From: an uncultured Eubacteriales bacterium
Lineage (GTDB): Bacteria > Bacillota > Clostridia > UBA1381 > UBA9506
Direction of reading: 5' to 3'
Assembly (NCBI GenBank): GCA_900545185.1
Contig: UQYH01000046.1
Span: 1 to 16,980, forward strand
DNA length: 16,980 nucleotides
In this document: positions 6,936 through 14,711 of the stretch, piece by piece
How positions within the stretch are numbered: position 1 is the stretch's first letter
Layout of the letters: each line of letters starts with the position of its first letter
Made by a program: the position numbers and the translations under genes
Notes under the pieces: generated by a model
The model's database searches: none
What the model was told of the DNA's origin: nothing
The model's input: only the letters and a program-made list of their open reading frames with translations

Positions 6936-7145
6936 ATGAAGTGCATACTGATTTGTTTAATCCGCCTGTACCGGCGCTATATTTCGCCGCTGAAAAAGCC
7001 AAGCTGCCGCTTTTACCCCACTTGCTCGCAATATGCACTTGAAGCGATCGAAAAAAAAGGTGCTCTGCGCGGCTCGTGGCTTACACTTCGCCGGCTGTTG
7101 CGCTGCCATCCTTTTTGCGAAGGCGGATACGACCCCGTAAAATAA
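6936..7145 (+). CDS. yidD: membrane protein insertion efficiency factor YidD
   Basis: A 69-residue protein with the family motif C-R-F-Y-P-T-C-S-Q-Y-A at about residues 24-34 and a second cysteine-containing CHPFCEGGYDPV near the end. YidD is a small amphipathic inner-face membrane protein that supports YidC-dependent insertion. I place the start at the ATG at 6936, one base after the rnpA stop; the frame is open further upstream inside rnpA, but the family begins at this point. It is followed by a terminator-like hairpin and then yidC, the gene it usually accompanies. Confidence 0.93.
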   Translation: MKCILICLIRLYRRYISPLKKPSCRFYPTCSQYALEAIEKKGALRGSWLTLRRLLRCHPFCEGGYDPVK

Positions 7146-7148
7146 ATC

Positions 7149-7178
7149 GCCCGCCGGTCGGGCTGTTTTATTGTTTTT
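7149..7178 (+). terminator. short terminator or attenuator between yidD and yidC
   Basis: A 5-bp GC stem GCCCG/CGGGC (7149-7153 and 7159-7163) followed by TGTTTTATTGTTTTT. The stem is short, so termination is probably partial. No convincing promoter follows before yidC, so yidC and jag may depend on read-through. Confidence 0.5.
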
Positions 7179-7183
7179 GAAAT

Positions 7184-7198
7184 GTCTCTATCAGAGAC
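7184..7198 (+). promoter_or_regulatory. small hairpin upstream of the yidC ribosome binding site
   Basis: Perfect 6-bp stem GTCTCT/AGAGAC with a 3-base loop, 15 bases before the AGGAGG of yidC. It has no T-tract, so it is not a terminator. It could stabilise the 5' end of a processed yidC-jag message; its role is unknown. Confidence 0.35.
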
Positions 7199-7226
7199 GG
7201 ATTGCCATGTAAAAGGAGGCAAAGAC

Positions 7227-8123
7227 TTGCATATTTTTGACTTAATCAATATTCCGCTGGGGTATCTGTTTCGGTATATTTACCTTTTATTGCAGAACTA
7301 CGGCTGGACGTTGGTTGTTTTTACTATTATCACAAAGGCTATTTTGCTGCCGCTGACGATTAAGCAGCAAAAATCAATGACCAAAATGCAGGCCATTCAG
7401 CCCAAATTGCAGGAACTGCAAAAAAAATATCAATATGACCAGGAAAAGCTGAATCAGGAAACGATGAAGCTGTATCAAACCAACAAGATTAACCCCATGG
7501 GCGGTTGCCTACCGCTGCTGATTCAGTTCCCGATTCTGATTGCTTTATACAATATTATCCGCAGTCCGCTTACCTATGTTGTGCAGCTGGGTAAGCACGG
7601 TTTGCCGACCATTGCCGAAATGCATGCCTTTTTGGCTTCACTCGGTTCGGCCGTGCAGGCAACCGACCAAATCGGCATAGCGGCCGAAATGTCGCGTTTT
7701 GCAAGCGATGTTGCCGCTAAGTTCCCCGGTGTGGATATTATGCACATTGACTTTACATTTTTCGGTTTAAACCTGGCGCAAACGCCAACCTTAACCACGC
7801 TGTCACCCATTTTGCTGATTCCGGTTCTGGCCGGTTTAACAACCTTCCTGTCCTCGTGGCTGTCCACCAAAATGAACGGGCAGTCTCCGCAAAATGCAGA
7901 GGGCGCAGCCGGTACCATGCAGATGATGACGTACTTTTTCCCGCTGATGACCGTGTTCTTTTCCGTTACGTTACCGGCCGGTCTTGGCTTTTACTGGATT
8001 TTATCGAACATAATCCAAATTGCGCAGCAATTTGTTTTAAACAAATACTTTCCGGCCAAACCGCCGGAAGCGCCCGCGCCGAAGCATTACAGAGAGCGTG
8101 AGGCTGAGAGGAGAAAAAAATGA
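7227..8123 (+). CDS. yidC: YidC/Oxa1-family membrane protein insertase
   Basis: A 298-residue insertase that helps proteins enter the cytoplasmic membrane, alone or with Sec. I choose the TTG at 7227 because AGGAGG (7214-7219) sits seven bases upstream; the ATG at 7182 is in frame but has no such site and lies in the hairpin region. The family core is clear: TKAILLPLTIKQQKSMTKMQ near residues 36-55, NPMGGCLPLLIQFPILIALY in the next membrane segment, and a C-terminal PLMTVFFSVTLPAGLGFYWILSN. The groove position that is arginine in B. subtilis YidC is lysine here (K37). There is no lipoprotein signal, unlike the Bacillus forms. It ends in a basic tail and overlaps jag by 4 bp (ATGA). Confidence 0.95.
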   Translation: MHIFDLINIPLGYLFRYIYLLLQNYGWTLVVFTIITKAILLPLTIKQQKSMTKMQAIQPKLQELQKKYQYDQEKLNQETMKLYQTNKINPMGGCLPLLIQFPILIALYNIIRSPLTYVVQLGKHGLPTIAEMHAFLASLGSAVQATDQIGIAAEMSRFASDVAAKFPGVDIMHIDFTFFGLNLAQTPTLTTLSPILLIPVLAGLTTFLSSWLSTKMNGQSPQNAEGAAGTMQMMTYFFPLMTVFFSVTLPAGLGFYWILSNIIQIAQQFVLNKYFPAKPPEAPAPKHYREREAERRKK

Positions 8124-8743
8124 GTAAATCCGTTAAGAAATCCGCAAAAACCGTACAAGATGCCATTTCTCTTGCACTGGCAGATTTGAAGCTTTCGGAA
8201 GATCAGGTTACCGTTGAAGTGTTAGAGGAAGGTTCAAAAGGCATTTTCGGCATCGGTGCAAAGGATGCTGTTGTACAGGTAACTTCAAACGTCAATCCCG
8301 AATCCCGTGCACGGGACTTTTTAGAGGATGTATTCACTTGTATGGGCGTTCGGGTTACCATTGATATTGACCGGACAGACAAGCTGATGAACATTAACTT
8401 ATCCGGCGAAAATATGGGTATTATCATCGGCAAGCACGGCGATACCTTAGACGCTTTGGAGCATCTGGTCAGCTTGGCTGTAAACCGCGGTGACGGCGAT
8501 TATGTTAAAATTGTGCTGGACACCGAAAACTATCGCGAAAAACGCCGCGCTACCTTGGTACGCCTGGCCGAAAATCTTGCAAACTCTGTTGTAAACAACA
8601 AAAAGAAAATTACATTGGAGCCTATGAGTTCAAACGAGCGCAGAATTATCCACTCTACTCTGCAAAACAATAAGTATGTCGATACTTACAGTATTGGTGA
8701 GGATCCGTACCGCAAGGTGGTTATTGCGCTTAAAAAGAAATAA
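8120..8743 (+). CDS. jag: RNA-binding protein Jag/KhpB
   Basis: A 207-residue cytoplasmic RNA-binding protein. The domains in order are an N-terminal Jag_N domain (about 5-55, with GSKGIFGIGAKDA), a type II KH domain with the GxxG loop GKHG at 104-107, and an R3H domain with R174-x3-H178 (ERRIIH). KhpB with its partner KhpA binds many RNAs and affects cell elongation and division in Gram-positive bacteria. It is translationally coupled to yidC by an ATGA overlap, the usual arrangement. A strong terminator follows at 8782, so the conserved block ends here, and mnmE does not follow. Confidence 0.95.
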   Translation: MSKSVKKSAKTVQDAISLALADLKLSEDQVTVEVLEEGSKGIFGIGAKDAVVQVTSNVNPESRARDFLEDVFTCMGVRVTIDIDRTDKLMNINLSGENMGIIIGKHGDTLDALEHLVSLAVNRGDGDYVKIVLDTENYREKRRATLVRLAENLANSVVNNKKKITLEPMSSNERRIIHSTLQNNKYVDTYSIGEDPYRKVVIALKKK

Positions 8744-8781
8744 ACAGCCCATAACATACAAATTGCCCCGTAAGGGTTTGG

Positions 8782-8821
8782 AAGCTGTAAAAAATCCGGC
8801 CGGGTTTTTTACAGCTTTTTT
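8782..8821 (+). terminator. Rho-independent terminator after jag
   Basis: Stem AAGCTGTAAAAAA/TTTTTTACAGCTT (8782-8794 and 8805-8817, 13 bp), extended inward by TCC/GGG with loop GGCC and followed by a run of T to 8821. It ends the rpmH-to-jag unit 38 bases after the jag stop. Confidence 0.9.
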
Positions 8822-8907
8822 CATGTACCTGCGCATTTTTAAAGGCAACCTTGCAGCTTGCGGCTGCAAAAAATACAACTATGATAAACGGAAAGAAAGG
8901 TGTTCCT

Positions 8908-10188
8908 ATGGCAAGTCCGCTGGCAGACAGAATCAGACCCCATACCCTGGATGACTGCGTGGGGCAGCGTCACCTGCTTGCACAGGATAAAATTTTATAT
9001 CGCTTAATCACGTCGGGGACGATTCCGAACATGATTTTTTACGGACCCTCCGGTACCGGAAAAACCACCGTTGCCAACATCGCCGCCAGACTTTCCGGCA
9101 AAACCCTGCATAAATTAAATGCCACCAACGCCTCTGTTGCGGATATAAAGGCAATTACGGCAGAGCTGGACTCTCTTTCCGGTCGCAACGGCGTACTTTT
9201 GTATTTGGACGAGATTCAGAACTTTAACAAAAAGCAGCAGCAATCCTTGCTGGAATTTATCGAAAACGGTTCAATTACGTTAATTGCAAGCACCACCGAA
9301 AATCCGTACTTTTACATTTACAACGCCATTTTATCTCGTTGTACGGTGTTTGAGTTTCGGCCGGTCGAGGCTTCCGATATTCATAAGGCTTTGCTGCGCG
9401 CCGTTACAATCTTAGAAGAAGAAATGGGCGTAACGCTTACGGTTGCAGAGGATGCCATGCAGCATCTTGCTTCATCCTCCGGCGGTGATGTCCGCAAAGC
9501 GCTGAACTCGCTAGAGCTTTGCGCAAAGGCCGCCGTTTTAACCAAAAACGGCCTTTCGGTTTCACTGGAGCTGGCCGAGCAATGTACGCAAAAAAAAGCA
9601 TTTCGGCATGATAAGGACGGCGACAGTCACTATGATGTCATCAGCGCCTTTCAAAAATCCATCCGCGGCAGCGACCCGGATGCTGCCATTCACTATTTGG
9701 CACGACTGCTTGCCGGCGGCGATTTGTTAACCGCCTGCCGACGCTTAATGGTAACGGCCGCCGAGGATATTGGCCTTGCCTATCCGCAGGCCGTTCCCAT
9801 CGTAAAGGCCTGTGTGGACTGCGCCTTGCAGCTCGGATTGCCCGAAGCACGTATTCCGCTGGCCGAGGCCGTGATTTTGCTGGCAACGGCGCCTAAAACC
9901 AATTCTGCCATTATGGCCATTGATGCCGCCATGCAGGACGTTGCCAATACCGATACCGGCGATGTGCCGCTCCACCTAAAGGACGCACATTACAGCGGCG
10001 CGCAAAAAATGGGACGCGGACTGACCTACCAATATCCGCACAACTACCCCAACAACTATGTAAAACAGCAATATTTGCCGGATGCCATTAAAAACAAGGT
10101 CTATTATCACGGCGGCGAAAACAAAAACGAACAGGCCATCCGTCAGTATTGGGCACGGGTTAAGGGCACAAAGGAGGATAAGTCATGA
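8908..10188 (+). CDS. rarA: replication-associated recombination protein A
   Basis: A 426-residue AAA+ ATPase of the RarA/MgsA/WRNIP1 family, which acts at stalled replication forks. Walker A GPSGTGKT is at 46-53, Walker B LLYLDEI at about 97-103, sensor 1 ASTTEN at 127-132 and the arginine-finger SRC near 143. The C-terminal half has the MgsA signature segments (DPDAAIHYLARLLAGGD, and a late Y-P-H-N-Y motif). The start at 8908 (MASPLADRIRP) matches the family and has AAAGGTG upstream; the frame is open 57 bases further up without support. A weak promoter (TTGCGG, 16 bp, TATGAT, 8858-8885) may serve it. It overlaps the next gene by ATGA and opens the operon that runs to tmk. Confidence 0.95.
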   Translation: MASPLADRIRPHTLDDCVGQRHLLAQDKILYRLITSGTIPNMIFYGPSGTGKTTVANIAARLSGKTLHKLNATNASVADIKAITAELDSLSGRNGVLLYLDEIQNFNKKQQQSLLEFIENGSITLIASTTENPYFYIYNAILSRCTVFEFRPVEASDIHKALLRAVTILEEEMGVTLTVAEDAMQHLASSSGGDVRKALNSLELCAKAAVLTKNGLSVSLELAEQCTQKKAFRHDKDGDSHYDVISAFQKSIRGSDPDAAIHYLARLLAGGDLLTACRRLMVTAAEDIGLAYPQAVPIVKACVDCALQLGLPEARIPLAEAVILLATAPKTNSAIMAIDAAMQDVANTDTGDVPLHLKDAHYSGAQKMGRGLTYQYPHNYPNNYVKQQYLPDAIKNKVYYHGGENKNEQAIRQYWARVKGTKEDKS

Positions 10189-10955
10189 GCAGCTACCAAG
10201 ACTTCGCTTCTCTGTACGATGCCTTGACCTTTGATGTTCGGTATGACTCCATGGCCGATTTTATTGCCGCACAGCTAAAGCAACACGCCATTAAGGATGG
10301 CTTGGTTTTGGATTTGGCCTGCGGTACCGGGACACTGACCCTGGCGCTGGCCGCGCGCGGCTATGACATGTTAGGAGCCGATGCTTCGGAGGATATGCTG
10401 GCAGAAGCACGAAAAAAGCCCGGTTCCGAAAAAATATTATTTTTAAACCAGTCCATGGAAAATTTTGAATTGTACGGCACAGTCAATGCCATCGTGTGTG
10501 CTTTGGACAGCATTAATTACTTAACAACCCCCGAAACCCTGGCACGTACCTTCGCTTTATGTGCCAATTATTTAAATCCCGGTGGCATTTTGATCTTCGA
10601 TGTCAATTCGGAGTATAAATTTCAACAGCTGCTGGGACAGCAAACCTACAGCTACGAAACCGACTCGGTTTTTTACGTATGGGATAACGATTACGACCCC
10701 GAAACACGCCTGTGCAACCTGTATCTGACCTTTTTTTGTGAAGAAGAGCCGGAATTATACCGTCGCATTGACGAGGTGCACACACAGCGGTTTTACACAG
10801 ACAATGAAATACAGACCGCACTAAAGCAGGTAGGCCTGACTCTGCTTGCGCGGCATGATGACTATACAACCGCTCTGCCCAAGGAAACATCACAACGGAT
10901 TGTGTATGTGGCAGAATGTACAAAAAGCAAATCGAAACTGGAGGATGAAAATTGA
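10185..10955 (+). CDS. class I SAM-dependent methyltransferase, YqeM-like
   Basis: A 256-residue cytoplasmic methyltransferase. SAM-binding motif I VLDLACGTGT is at 41-50, the acidic residue of motif II is in GADAS (D66), and the motif IV region is near ALDSINYL. The N-terminal FASLYDALTFDVRYDSMADFI resembles the B. subtilis YqeM group, but substrate cannot be read from the sequence. Placement between rarA and thiI, with overlaps at both ends (ATGA at its start; its TGA stop overlaps the TTG start of thiI), shows strong translational coupling. A tRNA or small-molecule substrate is possible; this is a guess. Confidence 0.85.
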   Translation: MSSYQDFASLYDALTFDVRYDSMADFIAAQLKQHAIKDGLVLDLACGTGTLTLALAARGYDMLGADASEDMLAEARKKPGSEKILFLNQSMENFELYGTVNAIVCALDSINYLTTPETLARTFALCANYLNPGGILIFDVNSEYKFQQLLGQQTYSYETDSVFYVWDNDYDPETRLCNLYLTFFCEEEPELYRRIDEVHTQRFYTDNEIQTALKQVGLTLLARHDDYTTALPKETSQRIVYVAECTKSKSKLEDEN

Positions 10956-12115
10956 AACAGCTGATTTTGATAAAATACGGCGAAATTATTTTAAAGGGTC
11001 TAAACCGCCCGATTTTTGAGGATGCCTTGGTGAAAAACATTAAAGCAGCGCTGCCGAAGGATTTTCGCGGCTGTGTACACCGTGCTCAAGCCACGATTTA
11101 TGTCGAGCCGGATGACCCGTCTATCATTGACGAGGTACTGCGCCGCCTTTCCAAAGTGTTCGGCATTACCTATTTAACGCGCGCCTTTGTTCTGCCCAAG
11201 GATTTAGAGGCCATTAAAACCGGCGCGGCCGAGGTATTGGCTCCGGCTCTAAAAAACGCCGTCAGCTTTAAGGTAGAAGCAAAGCGCGCCGACAAAAAAT
11301 TCCCATATACGTCTCCCGAAATTTCCAAGGAGGTCGGCGGCTATCTGCACGATTGTTTTCCGCATCTGACGGTTGACGTAAACACGCCTGCCGCAACGGT
11401 AATGGTTGAAGTGCGTGAGCAAAATGCCTATGTCTATTGCGGCCGCGAAAAAGGCGCAGGCGGCATGCCCGTCGGCTCCAATTCCAAGGCCACCCTATTA
11501 CTCTCCGGCGGTATCGACAGTCCCGTTGCCGGTTATATGACCGCCAAACGCGGCGTCCGACTGAATGCCGTCCACTTTTTCTCGTACCCATACACCGGTG
11601 AACGCGCAAAGGATAAGGTAATGTCCCTTGCCAAAATTTTGGCCGAATATTGTCCGCGGTTGGAGGTTCATATTGTGCCGTTTACCGAAGCACAGCTGGC
11701 CATTAAAAAGAACTGTCCGCACGAACAGCTTACCATCATCATGCGCCGCATTATGATGCGGATTGCCGAACAGGTTGCCTTAAACACAAACGCCAAAGCG
11801 CTTGTAACGGGTGAGAGTATCGGCCAGGTGGCAAGCCAAACCGTAGAAGCGCTGGCCGTTACAAACGAAGTTGTGAAAATGCCTGTTTTCCGACCCGTAA
11901 TCGGCATGGATAAAGAAGAAATTGTGACCATTGCAAGGCAGATTGGAACGTTTGAAACCTCCATTTTGCCCTATGAGGATTGCTGCACCATTTTCACACC
12001 GAAGCACCCGAATACCAAGCCAAAGCTGGATCGTATTGTGGCATCCGAGCAGCATTTGGAAATGGAAAAGCTGGTAGCAGATGCCGTAAACGGCATTGAA
12101 GTCATCACCGTTTAG
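10952..12115 (+). CDS. thiI: tRNA 4-thiouridine synthase ThiI
   Basis: A 387-residue tRNA sulfurtransferase that adenylates and thiolates U8 of tRNA; in some bacteria it also serves thiamine thiazole synthesis. The N-terminal ferredoxin-like region and THUMP domain (about 60-165) are followed by the PP-loop SGGIDSP at 185-191. C344-C345 sit in the EDCCTIFTPKHP motif. There is no C-terminal rhodanese domain, as in Gram-positive ThiI, so sulfur must come from a separate cysteine desulfurase (NifZ-type), which is not in the window. The start is TTG at 10952 with GGAGG seven bases upstream. Confidence 0.95.
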   Translation: MKQLILIKYGEIILKGLNRPIFEDALVKNIKAALPKDFRGCVHRAQATIYVEPDDPSIIDEVLRRLSKVFGITYLTRAFVLPKDLEAIKTGAAEVLAPALKNAVSFKVEAKRADKKFPYTSPEISKEVGGYLHDCFPHLTVDVNTPAATVMVEVREQNAYVYCGREKGAGGMPVGSNSKATLLLSGGIDSPVAGYMTAKRGVRLNAVHFFSYPYTGERAKDKVMSLAKILAEYCPRLEVHIVPFTEAQLAIKKNCPHEQLTIIMRRIMMRIAEQVALNTNAKALVTGESIGQVASQTVEALAVTNEVVKMPVFRPVIGMDKEEIVTIARQIGTFETSILPYEDCCTIFTPKHPNTKPKLDRIVASEQHLEMEKLVADAVNGIEVITV

Positions 12116-12143
12116 ATCACTCTTTTAAGATAGGAGATTGCAA

Positions 12144-12641
12144 ATGGCAGAATCAATTGTTAGTTTTTTTGAGGGGATTGGCCTTTCGGGCAACATGGCT
12201 GTTTTTTTGGTTTCCATGCTGCCGATAGTAGAGCTGCGCGGCGCCATTCCGCTTGGCATTTTAATGGGCATGAATAAACCGGAACTGCTGGCTCTGACCG
12301 TCCTCGGCAACATTTTGCCCGTACCGCTGATTATTTTGTGTGCGCGCCCTATTGTGAATTTTTGTTTGCGCACAAAATTTCTGCGTCCTGTCGGGAGCTG
12401 GATGGAAAACAAGGTCAAAAAAAATTCCGGCAAAATTTTAAAATACGAAGTATGGGGACTTTTTGTTTTCGTTGCTATCCCCTTGCCCGGCACCGGTGCG
12501 TGGACAGGTGCCTTGCTGGCCGCCTTAATGGATTTGCGCCTGAAAAATGCCTTCCCTGCCATTACGCTGGGCGTGATAACGGCCGGATTCATTATGCTGT
12601 TTGGCAGCACATTTGTTGAATTTTTAGTGAATTTGTTTTAA
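12144..12641 (+). CDS. small multi-drug export family membrane protein (COG2426 type)
   Basis: A 165-residue integral membrane protein with about four hydrophobic segments. The N-terminal MLPIVELRGAIPLGILMGM and the central FVAIPLPGTGAWTGALLAALM are the hallmark of the Sm_multidrug_ex family; the second half relates to DedA-like re-entrant motifs. Transport of drugs has not been firmly shown for most members, so function is open. I prefer the ATG at 12144, seven bases after TAGGAG, over the in-frame TTG at 12138, which would be one base from the ribosome binding site. It lies 28 bp after thiI and 18 bp before thyX. Confidence 0.85.
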   Translation: MAESIVSFFEGIGLSGNMAVFLVSMLPIVELRGAIPLGILMGMNKPELLALTVLGNILPVPLIILCARPIVNFCLRTKFLRPVGSWMENKVKKNSGKILKYEVWGLFVFVAIPLPGTGAWTGALLAALMDLRLKNAFPAITLGVITAGFIMLFGSTFVEFLVNLF

Positions 12642-12659
12642 AACCAAGGAGGATATAAA

Positions 12660-13439
12660 ATGGCTCTTCATGTAGAACTTTTACAATATACAGGCGACCC
12701 GGAGCGTGTTGTGTCCGCCGCCGCCAAGCTTTGCTATTCATCATCCGGCGTGGCTGATATTCTGCACGGCCTGGATGATGAGGCTGTGCAAAGCTTTTTA
12801 AAAAAGCTGATGGATATGGGGCACGAAAGCCCGATCGAGCATGTCAGCTTTACTTTCGGCATCGAAGGTGTCAGCCGCAGTCTTTTGGCGCAAATCACAC
12901 GTCACCGCATTGCCAGCTATTCGGTAAAATCACAGCGCTATGTAAAAGAAGGGCAGTTTGAATTTATCACCCCCCCTGCCATCGCGGCAGACAGCGAGGC
13001 ATACGAGTTGTACCTTGCCTCCATGCAAAATGCACAAGACGTATATAATCAGCTTGCCGATCGTCTTTCGGCACGCTATTACGAAGAGTACATACAAGAG
13101 GGCACGCCCGAAAAGAGCGCGCGCAGGCAGGCCGAAAAACGCGCCATCGAGGACGCACGCTTTGTTTTGCCCAACGCCTGCGAAACCAAAATGATTGTTA
13201 CCATGAATGCACGCAGCTTGCTGAACTTTTTTCATCATCGCTGCTGCTCCCGTGCACAGTGGGAGATCCGTGATCTGGCAAACGAAATGCTGCGTTTGGT
13301 ACGCGCCGTTGCGCCGACACTGTTCGCTTACGCCGGTCCTTCCTGTTTGGCAGGCCCTTGTCCCGAAGGGAAAATGAGCTGCGGCAAGGCACAGGCCATG
13401 CGCAAAGCCTATTTAGGGGAGGCAGGGCAAAATGGGTAA
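12660..13439 (+). CDS. thyX: FAD-dependent thymidylate synthase ThyX
   Basis: A 259-residue flavin-dependent thymidylate synthase that makes dTMP from dUMP with methylene-tetrahydrofolate and NAD(P)H and releases tetrahydrofolate. The signature RHR-x7-S is present as R81-H82-R83 to S91 (RHRIASYSVKSQRY). The C-terminal dUMP/FAD region NARSLLNFFHHRCCSRAQWEIR is typical. AAGGAGG lies eight bases before the ATG. It overlaps tmk by 8 bp, so synthesis of dTMP and its phosphorylation are made together. Whether this genome also has thyA cannot be seen. Confidence 0.97.
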   Translation: MALHVELLQYTGDPERVVSAAAKLCYSSSGVADILHGLDDEAVQSFLKKLMDMGHESPIEHVSFTFGIEGVSRSLLAQITRHRIASYSVKSQRYVKEGQFEFITPPAIAADSEAYELYLASMQNAQDVYNQLADRLSARYYEEYIQEGTPEKSARRQAEKRAIEDARFVLPNACETKMIVTMNARSLLNFFHHRCCSRAQWEIRDLANEMLRLVRAVAPTLFAYAGPSCLAGPCPEGKMSCGKAQAMRKAYLGEAGQNG

Positions 13440-14124
13440 ACTGATTGTAATTGAAGGCGTAGACGCCAGCGGCAAGGCCACGCAAACCAAATGTCTGTAT
13501 GACCGTCTGGCCGCCGAATACGGCGCTGTGCGTCAAATTTCCTTTCCCGACTACGACAGCGACTTTGCCGTGCCGATTAAGCGTTATTTGGCAGGCGACT
13601 TGGGGAAGCATGCGGACGATGTAAACCCCTATGCCGCATCCCTTTTTTATGCAATTGACCGTTACGCAAGCTACAAGCGTGATTGGAGCGACTTTTACGA
13701 GCATGACGGCATCTTGGTCGCCGACCGTTATGTAACCTCTAATTTGGTGCATCAGGCGGCAAAAATCACAGGGGATAAGCACGGCTTTATTCACTGGCTC
13801 AGCGATCTGGAATATGATAAGCTCACCCTGCCCCGTCCCGACCTTGTGCTGTTTTTGGACATGCCGCCGGCTTACGCACGGCAGCTGATGCAAAATCGTG
13901 CCAACAAAATTACGGGGAGCATGCAAAAGGATATTCACGAAAGTGATTCCGGCTATTTGGAGCGCGCCTATGATAATGCCATGCAAATTGCCGCCATCAC
14001 CGGCTGGCAGATTGTCTCCTGCGTCAAAAACGGCGCTGTCCGCTCCATTGAGGATATTCATGAAGAAATTTACCATTTAGTTAAAATGAACATTGAGCAT
14101 TCGGGAGAAAACAAGAGAAATTAA
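13432..14124 (+). CDS. tmk: thymidylate kinase
   Basis: A 230-residue dTMP kinase that converts dTMP to dTDP. The P-loop is EGVDASGKATQ (9-18): the usual Ser/Thr right after the Walker lysine is alanine, followed by threonine. The DRY motif (98-100, in DRYVTSNLVHQAAK) is intact, and FLDMPP marks the later strand. It is somewhat longer than the 205-215 residues of typical bacterial Tmk. The start lies inside the end of thyX (8-bp overlap) behind GGGGAGGCAGGG, giving tight coupling. It is the last gene of the rarA-to-tmk operon; no clear terminator follows. Confidence 0.92.
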   Translation: MGKLIVIEGVDASGKATQTKCLYDRLAAEYGAVRQISFPDYDSDFAVPIKRYLAGDLGKHADDVNPYAASLFYAIDRYASYKRDWSDFYEHDGILVADRYVTSNLVHQAAKITGDKHGFIHWLSDLEYDKLTLPRPDLVLFLDMPPAYARQLMQNRANKITGSMQKDIHESDSGYLERAYDNAMQIAAITGWQIVSCVKNGAVRSIEDIHEEIYHLVKMNIEHSGENKRN

Positions 14125-14174
14125 GAGAAAAACGAATATCGAGAAAAGTATTTTAATTTTTTTAAAAAAACCTC

Positions 14175-14203
14175 TTGACAAATCCTTCCGAATGGATTAT
14201 AAT
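14175..14203 (+). promoter_or_regulatory. consensus promoter of rplM-rpsI
   Basis: TTGACA (14175-14180), 17-bp spacer, TATAAT (14198-14203). A T-tract and A-tract (about 14152-14170) lie directly before the -35 and look like an UP element. Transcription would start near 14210, leaving a leader of about 49 bases with AGGAGGT before rplM. Confidence 0.9.
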
Positions 14204-14258
14204 ATTGAATGTTGTTTTATGGAGAAATTGTTGAATGATACAGGAGGTAAAAGAATTT

Positions 14259-14696
14259 ATGAGTACATTTATGGCTAAGGCTCATGAACTACAAAGAAAA
14301 TGGTATATCATAGATGCAGACGGCAAGCCGCTGGGCAGAATTGCGGCACAGGCAGCAGCAATCCTTCGCGGTAAGCATAAGCCTGAGTTCACTCCGCACT
14401 GTGACTGTGGTGACCATGTAATTATCATTAACGCTGCCAAAGCTGTTTTAACCGGCAAGAAGCTGCAGCAAAAGCACTATTACAGACATACCGGTTATGT
14501 TGGCGGCATTAAGGCTGTTCGTTACGATAAGCTGATGAACGAGCGTCCTGCTTTTGCAATGGAAAAGGCTGTTAAGGGCATGCTGCCCCACAACACTCTC
14601 GGCGCACTGGCTGCTAAGAGACTGCGCGTATACGCAGCCGATACCCATGAGCATGCGGCACAAAAGCCCGAAGCTTGGACACTTGAGATTAAATAA
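14259..14696 (+). CDS. rplM: ribosomal protein L13
   Basis: A 145-residue large-subunit protein that binds early to 23S rRNA. Beginning at the ATG at 14259 it reads MSTFMAKAHELQRKWYIIDA, which matches the normal L13 start; AGGAGGT (14242-14248) is ten bases upstream. An in-frame ATG at 14235 lies before that ribosome binding site and is rejected. Typical segments GKPLGRIA, DHVIIINA, the HTGY motif and MLPHNTLG are all present. It is paired with rpsI 15 bp downstream, the universal rplM-rpsI order. Confidence 0.97.
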   Translation: MSTFMAKAHELQRKWYIIDADGKPLGRIAAQAAAILRGKHKPEFTPHCDCGDHVIIINAAKAVLTGKKLQQKHYYRHTGYVGGIKAVRYDKLMNERPAFAMEKAVKGMLPHNTLGALAAKRLRVYAADTHEHAAQKPEAWTLEIK

Positions 14697-14711
14697 GGAG
14701 GATCGTAAACA

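Noticed and set aside
8851..8869. Hairpin TTGCAGC/GCTGCAA before rarA as a terminator
   Set aside because: It is followed by A residues on the plus strand and lacks a T-tract on the minus strand; it overlaps a weak promoter candidate and its role is unclear.
13198..14076. 292-residue minus-strand open frame opposite thyX and tmk
   Set aside because: It is a shadow of two well-supported genes on the other strand and has no family features.
14219..14278. Small upstream open frame MEKLLNDTGG overlapping the rplM start
   Set aside because: It has no ribosome binding site of its own, and its frame covers the rplM ribosome binding site; it is most likely chance.
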